A DNA stretch of 64,000 bases, taken from positions 515,723 to 579,722 of the forward strand of contig JAMWFC010000125.1 in NCBI GenBank assembly GCA_027475525.1, in the 5' to 3' direction. Positions 54,651-64,000 of this stretch are shown piece after piece (position 1 is the first letter of the stretch; each line of letters opens with the position of its first letter). A program made the position numbers and the translations under genes. Source of the stretch: Macrolepiota albuminosa (Eukaryota > Basidiomycota > Agaricomycetes > Agaricales > Agaricaceae). Below the pieces are notes generated by a model. It saw only the letters and a program-made list of their open reading frames with translations, did not search any database and was not told the DNA's origin.

Positions 54651-57600
54651 TTAAGCGCCGGCACGCTTACTTAATTGATGTGGGCACTTAACGCCCTTCA
54701 ACTCCAAATAACGGTCAAGTGCCGCTAACTTGGAGCAATGGGAGTGTGGCTCCCATGTTGTGTCCCCCAGGGACCATCATACTTCAAACTCGAGCGTGTT
54801 ACGCTCAGTCCACCGGTGCCCAATTATGCACTCGACAAACCATTCATCATCGTCTCGAGCCCCAAAATCATAGGGGCCCGGGGTTGCCCTGTTAGGGAAC
54901 AGCGCATTGTCAGATGCGCTGTACGGTCGCAACAGCGACACATGAAACTTAGGAACGATGCGTCGTTCCTGTAATGCCAAAGGCAACTCCAGCACGTAGT
55001 TGGAGGTACTTGGCTCTGCGTCTAGGACGCGGTATGGGCCTACCCATTTCGGGCAGAGTTTACTCGCCCATCCCTTTGGGAGCCTCAGATTACGCGTTGA
55101 TAGGTATACCAACGCTCCTACAGCTATTGGCGGGTCTGCTCGCCTACGGTGATTGGCATTTTTCGCCTGGAAGACTCGCGCCTCTATGATGGCGTCATGC
55201 GCCGCCGCAATGTTCTCCAGGGCCTGCCTGGCAAACTCGACAACTCCGCGGTGAGCCACTGTGTCAGCACGAACTTCGTGCAGCATGGAGGGCAAGTACC
55301 CTCCGTTGAGTTCAAAGGGCGCATACCCTGTGGTATCCGAGATACTCGCGTTAATCGCGAACTCAGTGAGTGGACACCAGTCCACCCAGTCCCGTTGGTC
55401 CGGGCGAACAACTGCCCTCAAAATCTGACCTATACTGCGGTTAGCCCGCTCTGTCTGCCCATCCATTTGAGGATGGAAGGACGTCGACATGAGGAGTTGC
55501 GCTCCTAGCAGTTTGTGGAGTTCTCTCCACCATTGAGACGTGAACTTTGAGTCACGATCGCTCACAATGGTGCTAGGCAGCCCATGCAGCCTAACGATCT
55601 CCCTCAGGTAGATCCACGACAGCTCCTTAGCCGTCAGCGTAGTTCGCACCGGTATGAGGTGCACCATGCTCGTCATGCAGCATATGACTACCCAGAGGTA
55701 ATCGAACCCTCTGGACTCGGGAAAGGGACCTACGAAGTCCATTCCGATTGAGTCCCAGGGTTTCACCGGCACAGGTAGCTGGTGTAGCTTCCCGGGAGGG
55801 GATCCAGGGGGCAACTTTGCCCTCTGACACGCTGCGCATGACACGCAAAACTTAGTCACTTCTTGGGCCATACGTGGCCACCAGTACCATCTCCGGATGT
55901 AGCCCAACGTCCGGGCGGCACCAAAGTGCCCCACCAGGGCATGGGCCTGGTCCAAGACCCGCGTAACAATGGTACGTGTACGGAGGAGGCATACCACTGC
56001 CACCCCTTGACGGTTCTCCGTCGTGATGAGTCCACCAGGCTCATGCCTGAACCGAGGATGGTCGTCAGGATTGGCGATTATCTCGGCAAAGAGACAATCA
56101 TCGCCATAATTCTGCACCACCTCCTGCCGGAAGTCGTCATTGCCCAGGCTAGGAGGCTGGGATGAAGGCAATTCGCCTTCGAGCATCTCCGCAAGTGTAA
56201 CGGGTACATCGTGGCGCTCGTGCTCCCTAGTGGACGCTGGGTCCACGGCTTCATGCTCCTTGAGCAACTGGGCGGCTACGTCCCGTTCTTCACGCTGCTC
56301 TCTGAGGCGAGTGCTTTGCCTCCGTTCATCATCACGCATAGCGCGTACTTCCAGGACATGCTCCCTGAGCTCCTGGTATCGGTGGAGAGGTAAATCCTCT
56401 CCATCAGGGTCTATGCGGCAGTCTGCCTGCACATACTCATGAGGCTTGTGAGCCTCCCCGACTACATCACTCTCAAAGTAGCGTGACAAGCAGTCTGCCA
56501 CTTTGTTGAGTTCACCTTTAACATAGGTGATGTCGAACTGGTATCTCAACATGTAGTCTATCCACCGTCGCTGACGCGGCGACAAGTTCACCTGAGTTTT
56601 AAAGAACTCAAGGGCTTTGTGGTCCGTTATGATGTGGATGGGGTATCCCATCAGCTTATCCTCCCACTTGAGGAGGGCCTCGAGTATGGCAAGAGTCTCC
56701 AGCTCATGCACCGCATAGTTTTGCTGGGCCGTCGTGAACTTCTTTGACATGAACCCTGCTGGGCGGCACGTCTGCCAGCTGCTTCCCTGGCCGTACATGG
56801 CTCCGACGCCTGTCTTGGACGCGTCGCAAATGAGCCATATTGGCTCGTCCCGTCTAGGGTCGATTGGTCGAATCACCGGAGTCTTTGTACAGATCTGTTT
56901 GACCATCTCGAAGCACCGCTGGTGCAACGGCCTCCAATTGAACGGTGATCCGTTCTGCGTCATGGCCATAAGTGGCCCAGTATAGGCTGTGACATCGGGC
57001 AAGAAGCTCGATATGTAGTTGACAAGGCCAACAAATCGTTGGATGTCATTGTAGTTTCAGGGCGTGCGCCACTCCCGAATACGATCGAGCTTGTCCTGAT
57101 CAGGGTGGATACCCCGCTCATCTATGACATGCCCTAGGCAGTCTATACTCTGAGCGTAGAGCTCACATTTTTTCCACTTCAAGTACAACTTGTACTTGTG
57201 CAGTCATTCGAATACGACTCTGAGGTGCTGCTCATGCTCCTCCATGGTATCCGAGTAGATGAATATGTCATCTAAGTAGACGTGCATGAAACGTCCTATT
57301 ACGTCTCGGAAGATAGAGGTCATTAGCCTCTGGAAAGTTGCTGGAGCATTGCAGTCTCCAATCTGCATTATATTGCTCGTGAATGTACCCATGATTGACG
57401 CAAATACGGTCTTGGGTACGTCCTTGGTGCGAATGCGCACCTGCTCGTAAGCGTCAGTAAGGTCAATCTTCGAGCGATACTTCGCCCGAGCCACGTCTTC
57501 CCGGATCACCTCTTGATCTGGTAAAGGAGTTACATCCTTTATGGTATTGTCATTGCGCTGACGCGCATCAAGAGCTGTTCGAAGGGTTCCATCCTTCTTT

Positions 57601-58401
57601 GGGATGCACAATAACGGTGCAGCTTGAGCGGTGGTGCATGGGGACCACCATTGAGCATTCAAATAGCGATTAGTCTTATTGCGTAGTTGCTCCTGGAGGG
57701 CGCGCGGACAGCGCGGCAAGTGGTACTTATACTGCTTGTTCTCGTCTATGAGATTAATCTCATGGTTCACCTCCCGCCATGGTGGGAGCTCCTCCTTGGT
57801 CCCATTGACCATGTCGGCAAATTCTTCTTGCCATTGCTGATGCAACCGAGGAATATCTTCTTCACAAAGGCTTGTCGCCTTCTGTTTCCCCTTCATGCGT
57901 ACTGGGGGAAGTACTTCCACCGTCTCTGAGGGTGGCCGAGGCGGCGGTGCATACTGCTCGCACATTGCGAGCACCCAATTGACACTGTCATCAGGTATAT
58001 GTAGTCTCAGCGGGGCACCCGCTGCCGCTGCCTTATAAGCCACGAGGCTTCTTCCTTCACGTACAAGCGAGTACGCTACGGATACCTCGTCCGGGGCTGG
58101 CTGGCGATACGCTGGTTTGACGGTCATCCGTCTCTGGTGCGCATTTCGCGCACACGTGGCTGCCACCAGCTCGTTCCACTCTTGCGGCATTCGGGGGTCG
58201 TATGCCCAGTCGTACTCCGGTAGGGGGGCTGGTCGCTCCCATAGGGACCGAGTGTCCCCCTCTTCTGAGGCTTCCGCCTCTCGGATACTGTCTTCCAAGT
58301 CTTCCAACTTGAATTGTGAGGACGTAGGTGGACATACATCCACTGAGTCCTCCCGTCGTCTCACCTTTCAATGGCGTTTGTCTGGAGGCCTTGCGCCTCA
58401 A
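54651..58401 (-). pseudogene. pol: Element F pol: RT, RNase H, integrase, chromodomain (three TGA)
   Basis: An N-terminal linker (YDWAYDPRMPQEWNELV) precedes RT, which has IPKKDGTLRTALDAR and active site HVYLDDIFIYSD (~57270). RNase H: LICDASKTGVG, ELETLAILEALLKWE, IITDHKALEFF. Integrase: GHFGAARTLGYI, CVSCAACQ, GMDFVGPFP, SDRDSKF, DGQTERANR. The C-terminal chromodomain (EWFVECIIGHRW ... WSLGDTTWEP) continues through a TGA at about 54777 to a stop at 54651. Other in-frame TGA codons follow VVFE (57204-57206, Trp in element B) and WRTP (~57055, Arg in B). Otherwise complete, which makes F the best guide to the missing 1.1 kb of element B. Confidence 0.87.
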
Positions 58402-58553
58402 ATCTCAGGAGCAATTATTCGCTCGTTGCTCCTCTTGGAGGCTTGATACTCCTCCTCGCTCATCATTACCACGTTGTGGTCTGCACTCAGTCCAGGCATA
58501 GCCTGCACTTCCTCCTCCACATCCTCCATGGCCGGCACTCTGCGCCGGCCAAG
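58402..58553 (-). other. Protease-RT linker of element F
   Basis: Coding-like minus-strand sequence (MMSEEEY-type peptide as in element B) interrupted by stops; it joins the protease and RT frames. Confidence 0.4.
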
Positions 58554-58699
58554 TCATGGAGAGTCCTTGCGTTTCTCCATAGTGCGATGACATCGCAGAC
58601 GATTATCAGTGTTGTCTGCTGTAGCTCGTTCGGCTGGGATCACTTTCCCATTCACTAGTACCTGACATTGGTCAAAGTCTAGTATGACTTTGTTACACC

Positions 58700-58853
58700 G
58701 CATGAATGGCGTTCCCAGTATCATATCGTAGCGATCGAAGTTCGCTACATCCATGTATTCCCGGCTATGTGAGCCCGCATGAATGGCGTTCCCAGTATCA
58801 TATCGTAGCGATCGAAGTTCGCTACATCCATGTATTCCCGGCTATGTGAGCCC
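58700..58853 (+). repeat. 77-bp tandem duplication (9 of 10)
   Basis: Copies 58700-58776 and 58777-58853, identical by eye, in the F protease. Deleting one restores the frame. Confidence 0.95.
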
Positions 58854-61362
58854 AGCGTTTGGACATTCACATTTGTCCCATACTGCACCATGGCTCGGCT
58901 CCCTACGGTGCCCAGCTGTAACGCCAATGGCGTATCCAACTTCTGCACGGATATTCCGTACACATGGGCGAACTGGGGTGTTATGCCCGATGTGGTACTC
59001 CCAGAGTCCCATAGGGTCCATGCCTTGTGGCCGTCTACGTCCACATACGAGACCAGGCACTCCTTGTCTGCTCGTTTCAATGTAGGGCGCTGCAAAGTGC
59101 CCTCTGCACGACGAAGGGTCACCTTCTTCATCCAAACTACGTTATTCCGTTCGGGATCATTTGTGGACGGCCAATCCGTCATTGCCGCTAGGCATTCAGA
59201 GTCGCTGTCGCGACTGTAATACTCATTGTCGTAGACGTCGTCATATACGTCGACTGTGATGTACTCCTCCCCCTCCACAACCACACTCTCAGGCTCGGCG
59301 CCCGATGCCTCCTCTGGGGGCTCCTGGTCGTTTGTGGGGTGCTCTGCCTCAGAATTGGCAGATACGTCTCCATCACTCCCACTCGCGGCTGCAGTATGTG
59401 CAGCTCGAAGGTGGGCGCGAGGTGTATACTCCTTCCTCGGGGGTCCTGGCTTTGCAGGGCAGTTGGTAGCGTAGTGGCCTGGTTGGCCACACACGAAACA
59501 AGTCCCCGACTGCCCCGGTGGGTTGGCCGGCTTGAAGTCCAGCCTTGGTTTAGGACGTTTGCCGTCTGGCGCCTGCTCTGGGCGTGGGCGGCTCCGCCCT
59601 TGGTTCGCAGCAGGGGTTCTGCATACAACAAACCGCGTGTTGCGGTCACGGTCCAAATTGGTCTTTTTGGCCAGGAAGGTCCCCACATGCTGACCCCGTG
59701 AGGGTGTCCCACCAGGCGGTAGTCGCCTGGGTCCCCCTTTGTGCCCACTCCAATGTTCGTAGTGGTTAGCAGTCTTCAGAGACTGCTCATACCGGATGGC
59801 ATATGCCACAAATTCTTCCACATCGTTGACTTCTGGGGACAATCCGTCCTCACGTATCAAATAGCGGCGCATATCCGCTGGAATGCCATCCAAGAACGTT
59901 TCGAGCATTGTATACCCGTCCGGGTATACTGCCATGTTCTGGGCATGGTCATTAAGGGTATCATAGAACCCTTGTACTCCCAACTTCTCGGTGTACTTGG
60001 CAGACTGGAAGTCCCGCCTTGCATCCTGGAGCGTTGAGGGGTGTACGAATCGATCGTACAGTCCTGTAAGGACTCCTTTAAACGTCCAGTCATATTGGAC
60101 ACGGTTGACGTGCAGTACTGCCCGTCGAAACCAACCCATGGCCTCTCCGGCCAAGAACTCAGGCAGAACAAAGATTCGTTCTCGTTCCATACGGTCACCT
60201 CCATATAAGCACATGGCAAGATGGGTGCATACATCCATCGCCCAATCTTCCAGGTCGCTGAACTTGGACGCGCCTGTATAGGCGCGAATGTGCCTACTGT
60301 CTGCTTTACGCAGCTTCACTCTGTCTGGTAACCGTAAGGTTACGCCCAGGGCATCATTGACTACTCGATGCAGGCGATCGTGCATGGCTTCACGATGCAT
60401 TCGGATGGCTTCCCGCTGACCCGGGGATCTAGTCGCCAAATCAGCGGCATGGGGAAGTGACTTCCCCCGTCCACCTTGCAGAGGACGTCCCGAGCCTCCT
60501 CGACTGTGGGCATAATTGCCCTTGTCTCGAGGAATCGACCTAGGGCCGTCATCCCAGCCGTTACCAGGGACATCACATCTCGTGGCGCCATCTCAATCAA
60601 GGAAGTCTCCTCGATCATGATCGTTGCGCCGGCCTGGACCTGGAGAAGCTTGATTCTCCTGACCCTGCGTGACGAATTGACGACGCATCTCGTCAATGGG
60701 CTTAGTGTCCTCGAATACAATGCCCTGATCGTTGATAAGGGACTGTCCCTTAGTCCTGAGGTCGCCATTGCGCATACGTTGATACGCGACTCTGTCGCTC
60801 AACGTTTCGGCCATGGGCACGCACGGCATCACGGATGCCTCGCTTTCCACTTTGAGCACAGTGCTATCGTGCCCATCCGGACCTGACATATCTGTCCTAC
60901 GGTCATGGTTACGCATGTGCAGGGGCTCCTCACGCCACCCTTGTCCTGCTGGAGTATAAAAAGTACTCACCGGTCTTACTTCGGGCACTTCTTGCACCCG
61001 TGCTAGTGCCTCCACTAGCTCGATTCCGACGTCTTGATTGCGTCGTGCCGAGCATTCCTTGGACGTGTGGCTCCAGGGGGTCGAGACCCCCGATTGCCGT
61101 GTGGCCTTACGCTGCACATACATTTGCAGCTCCATAGTGAGCACTCTCACCATCAAATCAGTATATTTCGTACTGAATACATTGGGCACTTTGTGCCCTT
61201 GTCGCCTAAGTGCTACTATATGGGCTGACACGTAGCGCTCGAGTTGCGCTTGGGTGGTGTATTTCATCACCTCTGGGTGCAAGTCCCAGAACACCCGCAA
61301 GCGCACGGTGTACGTGGTTTTCAGCCGCTGTTCCTCTGCTCCGACGTCGTCGTCACTTGACG

Positions 61363-61516
61363 ACTCCATCACCTCCTCTGGAAGCTCTACAACCTCCGGA
61401 GCTTCCTCCACTGCTGGTGTGCGCGGAAATCGATCTTCCACTCCATCACCTCCTCTGGAAGCTCTACAACCTCCGGAGCTTCCTTCACTGCTGGTGTGCG
61501 TGGAAATCGATCTTCC
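61363..61516 (+). repeat. 77-bp tandem duplication (10 of 10)
   Basis: Copies 61363-61439 and 61440-61516 with about two mismatches, in F gag. Deleting one restores the frame. Confidence 0.93.
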
Positions 61517-61765
61517 GCGCGGTATACTTCAGGCCTTGCAGCCTCCTCCGGTACCTCTTCTAAGCGGGATTCCGCTACTTTAGAAGGCATTGGACCCGCT
61601 GTGGACCGCCTGGTCCCACTGCTCCGGCTCGCAGGGAGGGCTCTCCCAGTCCGTACTGACAACTCGGCGTCTCCTGGGGCGCCATAGGCGCCGGTTGACT
61701 GTCGGCCGTCCTGCAGGGGTTCTTTGAAAGCCACTCGGCTAGACCGTCGCGGTCCTCCTGGCAGC

Positions 61766-62463
61766 TGAGGTTACGATTCGTTGTTATATACATGGCAAGT
61801 AGCTAGTTTTTATACTATGCGCTACATTATTTCCAAAATAAGTCCATTGACGGCGCTACCAATTAGCGCCTCTCTTCGTGACTGTAGCTAATGGCCACCT
61901 GTCAACGGCAACCTGCAGCACATGGGTGACGGCGACCAACGGCGACTCAAAAACTACTTAGAAGTGGTACGAGTTTGCTCACTTTTTGATGTAATTTAAT
62001 TGGCCATGCCATTCCGGAGTATGGTCGGGGAATCCTCGACAGACGCCGTGAGCGCTAATTCCGGCGCTAAACATTGTACCATCTTTTGATAGATTTAAAT
62101 GTCGGGTCTGCGTGTATCCTGTCTCGTCGTCATTGATTCTTTTAGACTTCTGATTGAGGTGCCTCGGTGATTGACAGCGCCAATTGCTAACTCCTTTCAG
62201 TACTGATCAGGGTTTGGTCAGAGTCACCTTCCGCCATTGTGCTAGCGCTATGAGTTCTGAGTCTTCTTGGTCTTCAAAGTAACTGAGTGGAGGGCGCTGA
62301 GGGGCTGATACTGGTGATTGAGATGAATGGATAAGTCTTGCCATAGAGCGCCCGCGCTAGGGCTGCTCTGTACCCAATGCTGGTCGCTAGAGTCTCTAGT
62401 GTGTCAAGTGTTGGTCGGCCTATAATATCCCTTGATGCGCTCAGTCCGAGTAGAAGCCTATCA
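61766..62463 (-). mobile_element. Solo LTR of family A (698 bp) inside element F gag
   Basis: Inverted copy of the LTR at 8792-9489, clearly diverged but the same length. Perfect TG...CA ends (TGAGGTTACG to GCCTATCA on plus). Flanks GCAGC and CCAGC match at four of five bases, a probable mutated target duplication. Confidence 0.9.
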
Positions 62464-62843
62464 CCAGCATTGTCATCACTTGATGACTCAATTGCCTCCT
62501 CTGGAAGCTCTACAACCTCTGGAGCTTCCTCCACTGCTGGCGTGTGCAGGAATCGGTTTTCCGCGCGAGCTACTTCAGGACTTGCAGCCTCATCCGGTAC
62601 CTCTTCTATGCAGGCTTCCGCTATCTTAGAGGGCATTGAGCCCGCTGTGGACTGCCTGGTCCCACTACTCCAGCTCGGAGGGATAGCTCTCCCAGTCCGT
62701 ACTGCCAACTCAGTATCTCCTGAGACGCCATATGCACCTGTTGACTGTCGGCCGTCCTTAGGGGGCCCTTTTGAAGCTAGTCGGCTAGACCATCGCAGTC
62801 CTCCTGGCAGCTGCGTAACTGGAGGAGTTAATCCCCCAGGCAT

Positions 62844-63196
62844 CTTGTCTTGGAGGCGTTGCGGACCGTCCTGCTGTGAGCTTTCAGCTCTCCGGGCCTC
62901 GCTCTCATTTCTGGCCAGGTCGGTACTCGGACCTCGGTCTTGAGCCTTGGGTCTTACCTGACCCGCATTGGACGCTGACGCGTCCTGGGTGTCTGCTGGG
63001 TCTCCCCGTAGGTCGTGGGCATTTCACCCGCCGTCAGTAGGCGCTGCAGGTATGGGATTACTCATCGATCCCCTGTTTGAAATTTGCACGGTGTGGCTGT
63101 GCAAGAAGCTCGAGAAGCTGATAGAGTTCTGTCAACAAACTCAACGACTGACGTCGGATGCTAGGCAATAGATCCTAGCTGGCGGATTCAAAAAAA
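62844..63196 (-). other. 5' leader of element F
   Basis: Between the 5' LTR and the gag start on the minus strand. No tRNA primer site starting TGG is evident directly after the LTR, and I found no self-primer match. Confidence 0.5.
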
Positions 63197-63432
63197 TGTA
63201 ACGAAGTTACGAAGGTTAGAGAGCTTAGTGTGCACACATGACACTGAATCAGACCAGACCGGTCTATTGGCAATGTAGTATATACAAAAGTAAGCTGCTT
63301 TGTAAGCAGCTGGTAAACTAATTTATATAGTAATGTAAATTAATATTATATTATAATAAATATAATATAATAGTACCTATTGTAAGGTAAGTAAAGCTAT
63401 ATGGCCAACGCCACATAGCGGACTACGCTACA
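63197..63432 (-). repeat. 5' LTR of element F (236 bp)
   Basis: Starts TGTAACGAAG and ends CGCTACA on plus. Followed by target duplication ATAGA (63433-63437). Confidence 0.97.
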
Positions 63433-64000
63433 ATAGACAAATAGTCTAATGAATCACATGACAGCAAAAATTGAAGACCTTTTTCCCACACTGACACAGG
63501 CTATTGCTTACCAAGCATCCAGACATCCTATTGCTTACACAAGCATCTGGCAGCCTAATAAATCACATAATGGCAAAAATTGAAGACATTTTTTCCACAC
63601 TGACACAGGCTGCTGCTTACACAAGCATTTAGATTGACGTAAATGCAGGTTCTATAGATAAAAAGCATTTTTGGAGGCCTCTGTGCAAATGAGCAGATAT
63701 AACATAGGATCACCAAGACACCAATGGCCATTTCTAATTTGATGCCATTGTTTTGGCAGATGTTGAGTTGGAAACAGTAGAGCATGAGGTCTTATTCAGT
63801 TGTGTTACATGCAAGAGGATTGCATTGTTTATTTATATAATAGTTCTCTATTTTTCTTAGTCGTGCAGTGGTCTTGCACTAGTTCCACCACCGTCAACAG
63901 TCAGGTTATCACAGAGTTGCTCATTCACTGTACCTCAGCAGTCTGAGTAGTCCATTTTCACATGTCACTACTCTAAGTAAGGCCTTTCACAGTGGTCAGT
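63433..64000. repeat. Satellite-type flank and gene-free end of window
   Basis: 63433-63640 has two or three copies of the unit seen at 35.2-36.0 kb (AAAATTGAAGAC, CTTACACAAGCAT). 63640-64000 shows no gene or known repeat. Confidence 0.6.

Larger units (their letters stand above)
61338..62815 (-). repeat. Diverged ~350-bp segment repeated either side of a solo LTR
   Basis: 61338-61765 (containing a 77-bp duplication) and 62464-62815 encode similar peptides (DGRQSTGAYG, EEAPEVVELPEE, ESSSDD) at roughly 90% identity. Both end exactly at the LTR borders. Confidence 0.8.
58554..62843 (-). pseudogene. gag: Element F gag and protease (one TGA, solo LTR inside)
   Basis: The N-terminal part (62843-60600) is acidic and Pro-rich with long helical stretches. 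The capsid core is at 60440-59760 (LEDWAMDVCTHLAMC, ERIFVLPEFLAGEAMGWF, AQNMAVYPDG). A CCHC knuckle CFVCGQPGHYATNC lies near 59500, then an acidic linker, then protease with LWDSGSTTSG and FDRYDMILGTPFM. One in-frame TGA at about 60593 (FLD-stop-DGAT). Two 77-bp duplications (58700, 61363) break the frame and removing one copy of each restores it. Family A's solo LTR (61766-62463) sits in the N-terminal part between two diverged copies of a ~350-bp segment. Confidence 0.8.
44302..63432 (-). mobile_element. Element F: complete Ty3/gypsy element with nested insertions
   Basis: 236-bp LTRs at both ends and a 5-bp target duplication ATAGA define the full 19.1-kb unit. On the minus strand: 5' LTR, leader, gag-protease (62843-58554), pol with chromodomain (58401-54651), post-pol ORF (54548-44583), polypurine tract, 3' LTR. 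Element G (45374-51941) is inserted in the post-pol ORF and a solo LTR of family A (61766-62463) in gag. Four 77-bp duplications also lie inside. Same lineage as element B. TGA stops make it inactive. Without G and the solo LTR it would be about 11.9 kb. Confidence 0.93.

Overview
The window is a transposon-dominated stretch of a fungal genome, almost certainly an agaricomycete (mushroom-forming basidiomycete). The evidence is short (~45-60 bp) GT-AG introns, chromodomain Ty3/gypsy elements, a KDZ-type DNA transposon with an N-terminal cysteine cluster, and an intact many-intron pyranose 2-oxidase gene. I see no rRNA genes and no functional-looking tRNA gene, only tRNA-like repeats. The sequence is a draft: it has two 100-N gaps and ten tandem duplications of exactly 77 bp. 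Deleting one copy restores a broken reading frame in seven of the eight coding cases, so these are probably assembly joins.

Layout. (A) 1-9489: 3' part of a plus-strand Ty3/gypsy element with protease, RT-RNase H and a damaged integrase, then two genes on the OPPOSITE strand between pol and the 3' LTR, then polypurine tract and 698-bp LTR. (B) 9490-17095: minus-strand gypsy element with gag-protease, RT, integrase-chromodomain and a sense ORF after pol; a 518-bp solo LTR of family G sits in its protease. (C) 17096-23515: minus-strand chromovirus with a dead RT (YLDN), again with a spliced antisense gene between pol and the 3' LTR. (D) 23616-32525: KDZ transposon region with a divergent cargo gene (minus), the transposase (plus) and a second plus-strand gene with 16-residue repeats. 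32.6-36.3 kb holds tRNA-like repeats, TCCGCTGG-rich DNA, a satellite array and an LTR remnant. (E) 38272-41055: intact 18-exon pyranose 2-oxidase, the one clear host gene. 41.1-44.3 kb is gene-free DNA with foldback and hairpin repeats. (F) 44302-63432: complete minus-strand gypsy element with 236-bp LTRs and target duplication ATAGA. (G) 45374-51941: young plus-strand Tf1/sushi-type chromovirus with 517-bp LTRs and target duplication GTGGC, inserted inside F's post-pol ORF. F also carries a solo LTR of family A.

Most striking biology. Elements A and C both carry a multi-exon gene antisense to pol, starting about 115-150 bp inside the 3' LTR/polypurine tract. Both encode a cysteine cluster ending CX2CX6C, preceded by an intron that stops exactly at the first cysteine codon. 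Introns on the antisense strand are invisible to splicing of the sense genomic RNA, so a retrotransposon can carry them. In both elements the antisense gene is open while pol has decayed. Elements B and F share a different conserved sense ORF after pol, of unknown function. Element G shows an 11-nt self-primer match (Tf1 mechanism), a GGGTTTT slippery heptamer at the gag stop, and an intron-like sequence inside its LTR.

Decay is dominated by TGA stops at positions where the sister element has Arg or Trp, and by transition differences between LTRs, consistent with C-to-T deamination of repeats.
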